A stretch of 5,476 nt of DNA from Candidatus Omnitrophota bacterium (GCA_028706795.1 JAQTVK010000077.1:1-5476), one strand, 5' to 3'; numbered from the stretch's first letter, positions 1 to 5,476 are shown. A program made the numbers and translations. The notes: generated by a model not told the origin, from the sequence alone.

Positions 1-807
1 TCCGCAATCGCAGCGCAGGGAACCGAATACGTCGCCGGTCAGGCATTCTGAGTGGACCCTCACCAGGACCGGATTCTCCGATATCCTGCCCAAAACAAGC
101 GCGACATGCACCTTCTTATCGATAACCGATTCGTAAAGCCGGAGCCTGAATTCGCCGTATCCGGTCGGCAGGGTGGTTTCTTCTATCTCTTGGATGAGCT
201 TTTCGGCGGCCATGCGGTATTTGATAAGGGCCGCTATTGTGCAAATCTTGAGTTTATGCTTCCTGGCGAATTTTATGAGTTGGGGCGTCCTGGCCATCGT
301 CCCGTCGTCATTCATTATCTCGCAGATGACACCGGCCGGCTTGATCTTTGCTAATTTAGCGAGGTCTACAGCAGCCTCGGTATGGCCGGTCCTGACGAGC
401 ACTCCGCCCTCTTTCGCCCTCAACGGGAAGATATGGCCCGGGCGGCTGAAATCGCCCGGTTTCGACCTCGGGTTTACGAGAGCTTTTATCGTCTTTGCCC
501 TGTCGTGGGCGGATATGCCTGTAGTGACGCCTTCCTTTGCGTCGATAGACATCGTCCATGCAGTGTTAAAATTGCCGCCGCCGGTCTCAGAAAGGACCTC
601 TATTCCCAGCTCATGAAGTCGCTTCTCCTCCATGGGGACGCAGATAAGGCCGCGGCCGTATTTCGCCATGAAATTTATCGCCTCGGGCGTGACGAATTCC
701 GCGGCCATGAGAAGATCTCCTTCATTCTCACGGTCCTCGTCGTCGATGACGATTATCATCCTGCCCTTTTTGATATCCCCGACAGCCTCTTTGATCGTGT
801 TGAACAC
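1..807 (-). CDS. ribBA: RibBA, 3,4-dihydroxy-2-butanone 4-phosphate synthase / GTP cyclohydrolase II, C-terminus cut off by window edge
   Basis: This bifunctional cytosolic enzyme starts both branches of riboflavin synthesis: ribulose 5-phosphate to dihydroxybutanone phosphate plus formate, and GTP to a diaminopyrimidine phosphate. I translated 269 codons from a GTG at 805-807 down to base 1 with no stop. Residues 1-200 are the RibB domain: the acidic metal/substrate loop DDEDRENEGDL (22-32), TGISAHDRAKTI (96-107), RPGHIFPLRAKEGG (122-135) and TGHTEAAVDLAKLA (140-153). Residues ~210-269 begin the RibA domain (LPTGYGEF at 213-220, then VHSECLTGDVFGSLRCDCG at 251-269), and all three zinc-ligand cysteines (255, 266, 268) are present. 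Family members are about 400 residues, so roughly 130 should lie off the left edge. The GTG is preferred because GGAGGA lies just upstream, no ATG/GTG/TTG occurs in frame between it and the terminator, and FNTIKEAVGDIKKGRM matches the usual RibB N-terminus. An FMN riboswitch precedes it, which independently supports the call. Confidence 0.97.
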   Translation of the reverse strand, partial: MFNTIKEAVGDIKKGRMIIVIDDEDRENEGDLLMAAEFVTPEAINFMAKYGRGLICVPMEEKRLHELGIEVLSETGGGNFNTAWTMSIDAKEGVTTGISAHDRAKTIKALVNPRSKPGDFSRPGHIFPLRAKEGGVLVRTGHTEAAVDLAKLAKIKPAGVICEIMNDDGTMARTPQLIKFARKHKLKICTIAALIKYRMAAEKLIQEIEETTLPTGYGEFRLRLYESVIDKKVHVALVLGRISENPVLVRVHSECLTGDVFGSLRCDCG

Positions 808-821
808 TGTTCCTCCGGAAC
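808..821 (-). promoter_or_regulatory. ribBA ribosome binding site, inside a small inverted repeat
   Basis: Reading the minus strand, GGAGGA (811-816) is followed by ACA and the GTG start at 805-807. The spacer is 3 nt from GGAGGA, or 4 nt from the GGAGG core, which is a little short. The site sits in a small inverted repeat, GTTCC (817-821) / GGA / GGAAC (809-813), that could partly hide it. The strong match supports the GTG start. Whether the hairpin matters in vivo is inference; five base pairs with a 3-nt loop is marginal. Confidence 0.75.
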
Positions 822-841
822 TTGTACTGAGCGAAGCGAGG

Positions 842-872
842 TAATAAAAAACCCGAAGATCTCTCTTCGGGT
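842..872 (-). terminator. Intrinsic terminator forming the expression platform of the FMN riboswitch
   Basis: On the minus strand a perfect 9-bp stem, ACCCGAAGA (864-872) and TCTTCGGGT (851-859), closes a GAGA tetraloop (860-863). It is followed by a run of T (846-851) and then ATT, the classical Rho-independent form. It lies between the FMN aptamer and the ribBA start, so it should abort ribBA transcription when FMN is bound. The 5' arm CCCGAAGA is also complementary to the first strand of aptamer helix P1 (1012-1019), giving an obvious alternative antiterminator pairing. Confidence 0.93.
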
Positions 873-905
873 CAAAATCCATGGTATGCCGGCATAAAGC
901 CGCTT

Positions 906-1020
906 ATCTTCTCCCATCTAGACTTTTACTATTGGCTCCGTGCTTACAACGGATCTGCCCCAGTATTCCAAGGCTCGCAGGCTTTAACTGCCAGTGGGGA
1001 ATTTCACCCCTCCCGAAGAT
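906..1020 (-). promoter_or_regulatory. FMN riboswitch aptamer (RFN element)
   Basis: The minus strand over 115 nt matches the RFN consensus. Helix P1 is ATCTTC (1015-1020) paired with GAAGAT (906-911). Conserved blocks follow in order: GGGGTGAAATTCCCC, ACTGGCAGT, AAAGCCTGCGAGCC, GATCCG with its partner CGGAGCC, then AGTAAAAGTCTAGATGGGAGAAGAT-type closing sequence with the GATGGGAGAAGAT core intact. FMN binding to this family stabilises P1. Here a terminator follows 34 nt downstream, so the predicted mode is transcriptional shut-off of ribBA when flavin is plentiful. The aptamer begins at or within a base or two of the predicted transcription start, so there is almost no 5' leader before P1. 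Confidence 0.97.
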
Positions 1021-1026
1021 GTTATA

Positions 1027-1055
1027 ATTGTATACCATGTGCCGGTCATTGTCAA
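1027..1055 (-). promoter_or_regulatory. Sigma70-type promoter for ribBA and its riboswitch
   Basis: On the minus strand a perfect -35 box TTGACA (1050-1055) is followed by a 17-bp spacer and the -10 box TACAAT (1027-1032). Initiation would fall around 1019-1021, exactly at the first base of aptamer helix P1. The position relative to the riboswitch makes this a strong call. The strength of the boxes suggests a constitutively strong promoter with control left to the riboswitch; that last point is inference. Confidence 0.9.
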
Positions 1056-1083
1056 GCGATTTGGGTTTAAGCGGGTGACTGCC

Positions 1084-1096
1084 GGCGGGGCCCGCC
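1084..1096. repeat. GC-rich inverted repeat between the divergent promoters
   Basis: GGCGGG (1084-1089) and CCCGCC (1091-1096) form a 13-bp dyad with one central base, between the ribBA -35 (1050-1055) and the diguanylate cyclase -35 (1113-1118). It could be an operator for a dimeric regulator of either promoter. In GC-rich DNA such dyads also arise by chance, and no regulator binding-site consensus is recognised. The rest of 1056-1112 shows no ORF or RNA signal. Confidence 0.25.
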
Positions 1097-1112
1097 CGTA
1101 TAAGGGGTCTTA

Positions 1113-1141
1113 TTGACAAGCCGGAGGTTATAGGGTATCAT
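1113..1141 (+). promoter_or_regulatory. Sigma70-type promoter for the diguanylate cyclase, giving a near-leaderless mRNA
   Basis: TTGACA (1113-1118), a 17-bp spacer and TATCAT (1136-1141) form a near-consensus promoter. Normal initiation 6-9 bases past the -10 box falls at about 1147-1150, only 2-5 bases before the ATG at 1152. A GGAGG at 1123-1127 lies inside the promoter spacer, upstream of the start point, so it cannot serve as a ribosome binding site on this transcript. The match is clear; actual use is inference. Confidence 0.8.
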
Positions 1142-1151
1142 TAATCCCGCT

Positions 1152-2321
1152 ATGGAAAAAAAGAACGTACAGGAAAGGCTGGACAGGATACGCGCAGAAC
1201 TGGCGATCTTCTATGAGATCGGCAATGCGATGCGCTCTACCCTCAATCTCGAGGAGATCCTCTTCATAATATTGACCGGGGTGACCTCCCACGCGGGCCT
1301 CGGCTTCAACAGGGCCATGCTCTTCCTTGTGAACGAGCAGGAGAACACGCTTGAGGGGAAGATGGGCTTAGGCCCGCATTCCGGCGAAGAGGCCGGCCTC
1401 ATCTGGAACAGGATCTCTTCCCAGCAGATGTCGCTCGAGGACTTGATATCCGCGTACGCCTTTTATAAGAAGGGCGGGTCTGACCTCGATAAGGCGGTGA
1501 GGAGCATAAAAGTCCCCTTGCGTGAGGATGCGGGAGTCCTTGCCATGACCGTGCTTGAGGGCATGAGTTTAGAGGTGACCACGGACGAGACGCGCCAGAA
1601 AACTGCCAACGACCCTGTCCTGCAACGCCTCAGGACCGAGTATTTTGTGACTGTTCCCCTTAAGGCAAAAGACAAGGTCGTAGGGGTGATACTGGCGGAC
1701 AACCTATTCACGAAGAAGCCCATACTCAAGGACGACATAAGGACTTTGACGATGTTCGCGAACCATGCCGGCCTCGCGATCGAAAATTCACGCCTTTATG
1801 AGCAGACGGTCTACGAGTCCAATACCGATACTCTCACGCGGCTCTGGAACCACGGTTATTTCCAGTTCCTCCTGACCGAGGAACTGAAGAAGTCCTACGA
1901 GAGCAAGTCTCCCCTCTCGATGGTCATGTTCGACATAGATAATTTCAAGAACTATAATGACACGATGGGGCACCAGATGGGAGACCAGATCCTCCGCGAG
2001 GTAGCGAGGATATTAAAGACCGTCTGCGACGGGAAGGGGCTTGTGGCGCGTTACGGCGGCGAGGAGTTCGCCGTGATACTTCCCAACCAGGATAAAGACC
2101 CCGCTTACGCGATCGCGGAAAACCTGAGGATGGCGATAGAAAATTTCGAGTTTAAAGGACAGGAAGTCCAGCCTACCAAGAACCTTACCATAAGCGCCGG
2201 CCTCTCTACCTACCCAGAAGACGCGCTCGATAAAGAAAGGCTGATCTACTTAGCTGATATGGCGCTGTATGAAGCGAAGAGGACCGGCAAAAACAAAGTC
2301 TGCGCCTATAGGTCCAAATAA
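1152..2321 (+). CDS. GAF-GGDEF diguanylate cyclase
   Basis: This 389-residue protein has no signal peptide or membrane segment, so it is predicted cytoplasmic. Residues ~15-215 form a GAF-type sensor (EIGNAMRSTLNLEEI at the start, FVTVPL and VVGVILADN near the end). A helical linker (AGLAIENSRLYEQ) leads to a GGDEF domain at ~222-388 that condenses two GTP to c-di-GMP. Catalytic features are intact: DTLTRLWNH (226-234), metal-binding FDIDNFK (260-266), guanine contacts N269 in NDTMGH and D278 in GHQMGD, and the active-site GGEEF (302-306). Retaining that Asp argues for GTP specificity rather than a cGAMP-type Hypr enzyme. The RxxD inhibitory site, expected just before the GGEEF loop, reads DGKG (293-296), so product inhibition through it should be absent. 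The ATG at 1152 lacks a Shine-Dalgarno sequence, but an in-frame TAG at 1131-1133 bounds the frame and the N-terminus fits the GAF lead helix. The GAF ligand and downstream target are unknown. Confidence 0.95.
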   Translation: MEKKNVQERLDRIRAELAIFYEIGNAMRSTLNLEEILFIILTGVTSHAGLGFNRAMLFLVNEQENTLEGKMGLGPHSGEEAGLIWNRISSQQMSLEDLISAYAFYKKGGSDLDKAVRSIKVPLREDAGVLAMTVLEGMSLEVTTDETRQKTANDPVLQRLRTEYFVTVPLKAKDKVVGVILADNLFTKKPILKDDIRTLTMFANHAGLAIENSRLYEQTVYESNTDTLTRLWNHGYFQFLLTEELKKSYESKSPLSMVMFDIDNFKNYNDTMGHQMGDQILREVARILKTVCDGKGLVARYGGEEFAVILPNQDKDPAYAIAENLRMAIENFEFKGQEVQPTKNLTISAGLSTYPEDALDKERLIYLADMALYEAKRTGKNKVCAYRSK

Positions 2322-2323
2322 CC

Positions 2324-3511
2324 TTAAGCTGTCTTCGCCTCCAGCTCTTGTGAAAACTTAACCGAAACGATCTTCGATACACCCGACTCCTCCATAGTGA
2401 TGCCATACATTACGTCGGCCACCGAAATCGTCTTCTTATTATGCGTTATTATTATAAACTGCGAAGTCTTCACAAAATCCTTCAAGACCCTGCAGAACCT
2501 GTCTATATTGGCCTCATCTAGCGCCGCATCCATCTCGTCCATCACGCAGAACGGGCTGGGTTTGACCTTAAATATAGAGAAGAGCAGCGCTATCGCGGTC
2601 ATCGAGCGCTCGCCTCCGGATAACAGCGATATCGACTGCGGTTTCTTGCCAGGAGGCCGCGCGATTATCTCGATGCCGCTCTCGAGGATATCCTCCTGGT
2701 CGATAAGCAGCAGTTCCGCATCGCCTCCGCCGAAGAGCAGCCTGAACATATCCCTGAATTCGGACTGTATCTTCTGGAATGTTTCGAGGAACATCTCGCG
2801 GGTCGTCCTGTTGAGCTTGTTTATCGCCTTGTGCAAGTCGTCTTTTGCCAGGACAAGATCCTGCTGCTGGGTAGTCAGGAAATCGTACCTCTGCTGTAAT
2901 TCCTGGTGTTCTTCTATCGCGACGAGATTAACCGGGCCCATGCCTTCGAGCTTGGCGCGCAATGCTTCCATCTTTTCGTTCGTTTCTTCCCAATTTATAT
3001 CCTCGGGTATAGCCGCCTGTTCAAGGTCTGTCTCGACCTTATAGACCTGTACCAGCCTGTCGCGCAGGCTGTTCTTCTTGTAATTGAACTCGGTGGTCTT
3101 AACCTCAAGGGTATGAAGGCGTCCGCTCAATTCGTTGAAGGCCTTCTGGGCCTCCCTTGCCTCGTTCTCTACACGGGAAATTGAATCGCTTGCGGCCTTC
3201 CTTTCGTCCAATATCTGGCGGGAATCGGATTCCGCCGATATCCTGGCGCTGACGAGCTCCTCGTTCCTCTTAGCCAGCTGCTCAGATTCGACCACCAACT
3301 CCGAGGTCTTCATCTTGGAATCGCCGATCTCCTTCTCTTTGGAGGCGAGGCCGGCTTTTTCGTCCTCGAACGATCTCGCCATCATGGAGAGGGCGTTCGT
3401 TACCGAGACTTCCTTATCCTTAAGCATGTCCAATTCGGTCTTGATCTGGGTTATAAGGACGAGCGTATCCTCCCTCTCTTTCAGCTTGAGGGCTATCGTA
3501 TCCTGGTTTGA
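2324..3511 (-). CDS. smc: SMC C-terminal part: coiled coil and ABC head half, downstream of an in-frame TAG
   Basis: This stretch continues the smc reading frame after the TAG at 3512-3514 and ends at TAA 2324-2326 (395 residues). It holds the rest of the descending coiled coil and then the C-terminal half of the ATPase head. Numbered from the first possible start, TTG at 3431-3433: MGPVNLVAIEEHQEL (165-179), ABC signature LSGGE (271-275), Walker B and D-loop PFCVMDEMDAALDEAN (294-309), His-switch THNKK (330-334), and the SMC ending GITMEESGVSKIVSV (344-358). This half clamps ATP against the N-terminal head half, driving DNA entrapment by condensin. No good start exists: the first 26 codons after the TAG contain no ATG, GTG or TTG, and the TTG has no Shine-Dalgarno. 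Independent translation is therefore unlikely. The coding sequence itself shows no decay, and all ATPase motifs are intact, suggesting a very recent or only apparent interruption. Confidence 0.92.
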   Translation of the reverse strand, partial: SNQDTIALKLKEREDTLVLITQIKTELDMLKDKEVSVTNALSMMARSFEDEKAGLASKEKEIGDSKMKTSELVVESEQLAKRNEELVSARISAESDSRQILDERKAASDSISRVENEAREAQKAFNELSGRLHTLEVKTTEFNYKKNSLRDRLVQVYKVETDLEQAAIPEDINWEETNEKMEALRAKLEGMGPVNLVAIEEHQELQQRYDFLTTQQQDLVLAKDDLHKAINKLNRTTREMFLETFQKIQSEFRDMFRLLFGGGDAELLLIDQEDILESGIEIIARPPGKKPQSISLLSGGERSMTAIALLFSIFKVKPSPFCVMDEMDAALDEANIDRFCRVLKDFVKTSQFIIITHNKKTISVADVMYGITMEESGVSKIVSVKFSQELEAKTA

Positions 3512-3527
3512 CTAGATCGTATCCTGG
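3495..3527 (-). repeat. 12-bp direct repeats, 21 bp apart, enclosing the in-frame TAG in smc
   Basis: On the minus strand CCAGGATACGAT occurs at 3516-3527 and again at 3495-3506, an offset of exactly 21 bp. The TAG (3512-3514) lies in the segment between them. Translated, the region reads QDTI-stop-SN-QDTI-ALK, a seven-residue repeat in a coiled coil. Deleting one unit gives AKVQDTIALKLKERED with no stop and with the heptad register unchanged. A shorter related copy (GGATACG, 3464-3470) follows 33 bp further on. This may be a slipped-strand duplication, an assembly error, or heptad-driven similarity. Confidence 0.85.
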
Positions 3528-5476
3528 ACCTTCGCGTCTTCGTCGTCGAGCGAAACGAGCTCCTTCTTAAGCTCCTCTTCCTTTGTCACGTAGGTATCTA
3601 TCTCGGAGTTCACTTCCCCGAGTTCCAGGTTCAACAGCGACTCCTCCTCGTTAAGCTTATTCATTGCTTCTTCAAGGCCGGCTTTTTCGCTGATCTTGTT
3701 GGCGTTATCTATCTGGATCTTATGTATGTCTTCGGCGACCGTCTTCGCCTCGGTCTGCAGGGAATCCCTGAGCTGCTTCTTCTCCTGCAGGTCGCGTTCG
3801 AGTTCCCCGGACTTCGCCTTCAGGTTTTCTATGGTTATCTTCAACTCTTTTATCTTGGCGTCCCGTCCTATCAGGCCGAACCCTTCCGCCTTCTGGATCT
3901 TGCCTCCCGCGGAAAGGCCCTTCTCGACGACTTCGCCGTTCTTGGTTATGAGCCTGACATGGCCCAGGCGGCCGCTTATCGAACCAAACGCGGATTCCAG
4001 GTCTTCCGCGAGATAAGTATCACGCAATAAGTACTCGAGGACGGTCTTTACGTTCGCGTCCGTTTTTATGTAATTTATCAGGTCTGTCCTGGATTCGGGA
4101 CGGGAGACGCCTTCCAGCGGTATGAACGTGGCGCGCCCGAGTGAACCTTCATCCAGGAATTTAATGAGCCTTTTCGCGGTTTCGTTGTCCTTGACGATGA
4201 CGGCCTGTACCAGGTCCCCTAAAGCCGCCTCTACGGCATTGTCGTAACCCTGGAAGGGTTCGATCAGGTCGGCCACTATGCCTACTACTCCCCGGGAGAC
4301 AGGCGAGCCCTTTTCAACTTCTTTCAGGACGGTCTTCACGCCTAGCGAGAAACCCTCGTATTTGGCCTTGAGGTCCTCGAGGAAAGTGAGGCGTGATTGC
4401 GCCGCCGTCAATCCCGAACTGAGGCCCTGAAATTCGACCTCAAGGTTCGTTATCTCTTCGCTCAACGCGCTTAAATCCCCCTCGGCCTGGGCTTTTTTCC
4501 AGTTGAGGTTCTCTATATCCTTGGATATCTTTTCAACGAAGGCCACCAGCTCGCCGAGTTTTTGCCCGGAGGCGGCCCTCTCCTCCTCGACTTTCCTCTT
4601 CTCTACTTCTATCCTTCTCTGGCGCGCCCCCAGGTGCTGGGTGTGCGCGACTAATTTTGTCAATTCGTTGCGGGCCTTGGTCTGCCCTGCCGCTATATCA
4701 ACGACATAGAGCTTCGCCTTTTCGATGTTCTGCTGGCAGGTCTTTACCATTTCGGCGATGGCTTCAAGGTATGAGGTCTTCTCTTCTATCTCGGTCCTTT
4801 TATTCTCCTCATTGCTCCTGAAAAGCCCGGCCTCGGAATTCAGCCGGCCCACCTCGTTCTCCAGGTTGGAAAGCCTTTCGCGGTTAGCGCCGATATCTTT
4901 TTCCAATCCCGCGATCCTGGAATTTATCTCGTTAGACCTTTCGGAATTATAAGATATCTTGTCCTTGTTCCTCTCGACCTGGCCCTCTATGTTTACAACA
5001 TTGGCTTTCGCGTCAGAGAGCCGCTGGTCTACTTTCGCCAGGTCCTCGCGGAGCGAGGCCAGCTTCGAATCGAGCCCGGAGATGACGGAATTTAGTTCGG
5101 ATTCCTTCGCCGCGAGGGAATCCCTGTCCGACGATATGCTGCCTTCCTCCTGCCTTATCTTCCTGAATTCACTAGCGGCCGACCACACCTCCATCTCCTT
5201 CAGCTTCTCGAAATCTTCTTTATATTTCCTGGCTTTATTCGCCTGGCGCTCGATGGAGTTTATCTGGCGCTTCACTTCCGTTATTACATCGCTTACCCTG
5301 AGGAGGTTCGCCTCTGTCTGCTCAAGTTTTCTCAAGGCCTCCTTCTTCTTGGCCTTGTACTTTGTGATGCCGGCGGCCTCCTCGAATACGTAACGCCTCT
5401 CTTCAGGTCGAGAGTCTAACAATTCGGCTATCCTGCCCTGTTCCATCAAGGAATAAGTGGACGTGCCGATGCCGGT
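3512..5476 (-). CDS. smc: SMC N-terminal part: head fragment, coiled coil and hinge; N-terminus off the window, ended by an in-frame TAG
   Basis: Structural maintenance of chromosomes protein, the condensin ATPase that works with ScpA and ScpB to compact and segregate the chromosome. The frame is open to base 5476 and begins mid-protein at TGIGTSTYSLMEQGRI, matching the family's GxGxxxYSLIEQGxI. The Walker A loop and about 130-150 residues are therefore beyond the edge, and the TTG/ATG near 5444-5449 is not the true start. Visible in order (residue 1 at 5476): RRYVFEEAAGITKYK (28-42), coiled coil to ~360 rich in Glu, Lys and Leu, hinge ~365-525 (RGVVGIVADLIEPFQGYDNAVEAALGD in pieces, LGRATFIPLEG, GRLGHVRLITKNGEVVEKG, AGGK), then returning coiled coil to residue 654. 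The TAG at 3512-3514 follows. With the 395 residues after it, the visible product would be ~1,049 residues, so a full protein of ~1,190 is the usual SMC length. This strongly indicates one gene with one interruption, not two genes. Confidence 0.96.
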   Translation of the reverse strand, partial: TGIGTSTYSLMEQGRIAELLDSRPEERRYVFEEAAGITKYKAKKKEALRKLEQTEANLLRVSDVITEVKRQINSIERQANKARKYKEDFEKLKEMEVWSAASEFRKIRQEEGSISSDRDSLAAKESELNSVISGLDSKLASLREDLAKVDQRLSDAKANVVNIEGQVERNKDKISYNSERSNEINSRIAGLEKDIGANRERLSNLENEVGRLNSEAGLFRSNEENKRTEIEEKTSYLEAIAEMVKTCQQNIEKAKLYVVDIAAGQTKARNELTKLVAHTQHLGARQRRIEVEKRKVEEERAASGQKLGELVAFVEKISKDIENLNWKKAQAEGDLSALSEEITNLEVEFQGLSSGLTAAQSRLTFLEDLKAKYEGFSLGVKTVLKEVEKGSPVSRGVVGIVADLIEPFQGYDNAVEAALGDLVQAVIVKDNETAKRLIKFLDEGSLGRATFIPLEGVSRPESRTDLINYIKTDANVKTVLEYLLRDTYLAEDLESAFGSISGRLGHVRLITKNGEVVEKGLSAGGKIQKAEGFGLIGRDAKIKELKITIENLKAKSGELERDLQEKKQLRDSLQTEAKTVAEDIHKIQIDNANKISEKAGLEEAMNKLNEEESLLNLELGEVNSEIDTYVTKEEELKKELVSLDDEDAKVQDTI

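Noticed and set aside
356..559. A 67-codon minus-strand open frame inside ribBA
   Set aside because: It is another frame of the same strand; its low-complexity Arg/Gly-rich product is typical of a shadow frame.
885..896. Perfect 12-bp palindrome TATGCCGGCATA between aptamer and terminator
   Set aside because: As RNA it gives at most a 4-bp stem with a 4-nt loop. It may just be linker sequence, and no regulator consensus is recognised.
52..897. Plus-strand open frames over 52-354, 173-616, 382-897 and 632-844
   Set aside because: They lie antisense to RibBA, whose minus-strand protein matches the family motif by motif. Their predicted proteins show no recognisable domain.
904..1119. A 71-codon minus-strand open frame
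   Set aside because: It covers the FMN aptamer and promoter, which explain the conserved bases. The product shows no domain and would have to start upstream of the promoter.
2327..2346. Inverted repeat AGCTG/CAGCT near the convergent stops as a bidirectional terminator
   Set aside because: Five base pairs with a 10-nt loop and no T-tract on either side; too weak.
3431..3480. Translational restart of the SMC C-terminal half after the TAG
   Set aside because: GGGAGG occurs at about 3468-3473 on the minus strand but no ATG, GTG or TTG follows at useful spacing. The first start (TTG, 3431-3433) is over 30 nt away.
2397..3515. Long plus-strand frames (2397-3044, 2906-3184, 3135-3515), Ser-rich
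   Set aside because: Antisense to the SMC C-terminal half, whose motifs are unambiguous. Ser/Leu-rich antisense frames are expected opposite Glu/Lys-rich coiled coils.
3696..5393. Plus-strand frames opposite the SMC coiled coils and hinge
   Set aside because: Same explanation: complementary frames of a highly biased coiled-coil sequence, with no credible start sites or domains.
1..5476. Mobile elements, CRISPR arrays, tRNA or rRNA genes, toxin-antitoxin pairs or defence genes
   Set aside because: No terminal inverted repeats, transposase motifs, regularly spaced repeats or tRNA-like folds were seen. The window is almost fully explained by three genes and one control region.

Overview
The window looks like ordinary bacterial chromosome. 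It holds parts of two housekeeping genes around one complete signalling gene. Base composition is moderately GC-rich by eye, and AGG (Arg) and ATA (Ile) codons are used freely. Both visible promoters are sigma70-type and the ribBA ribosome binding site is a canonical anti-16S sequence. Nothing in it suggests phage, plasmid or transposon. The combination of an FMN-riboswitch-controlled ribBA, a GAF-GGDEF protein and smc fits many Gram-negative lineages. An uncultured group such as Omnitrophota is my guess from the style of the proteins, at low confidence.

Layout. Bases 1-807 (minus strand) encode the first 269 residues of the bifunctional riboflavin enzyme RibBA, which runs off the left edge. 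Bases 808-1055 are its complete control region, reading leftwards: a consensus promoter (TTGACA, 17 bp, TACAAT), an FMN riboswitch aptamer (906-1020), an intrinsic terminator (842-872), a Shine-Dalgarno sequence and a GTG start. Bases 1056-1112 separate two divergent promoters. A second consensus promoter (1113-1141, plus strand) drives a complete 389-residue GAF-GGDEF diguanylate cyclase (1152-2321); it is placed so that the mRNA should be almost leaderless. Bases 2324-5476 (minus strand) encode the chromosome-organising ATPase SMC, whose N-terminal ~130-150 residues lie beyond the right edge. The diguanylate cyclase and smc converge with only 2 bp between their stop codons.

The most notable anomaly is a single in-frame TAG at 3512-3514 that splits smc in its C-terminal coiled coil. 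It lies between two perfect 12-bp direct repeats offset by exactly 21 bp (seven codons). Loss of one repeat unit would remove the stop and restore an uninterrupted SMC with its heptad phase intact. A mutation, an assembly artefact, a slippage-reversible stop and stop-codon readthrough are all open explanations.

The genes do not form one pathway. RibBA makes flavin precursors under FMN feedback, the GGDEF protein would make c-di-GMP in response to a GAF-sensed cue, and SMC compacts and segregates the chromosome. I found no clear evidence of a previously undescribed multi-gene system.
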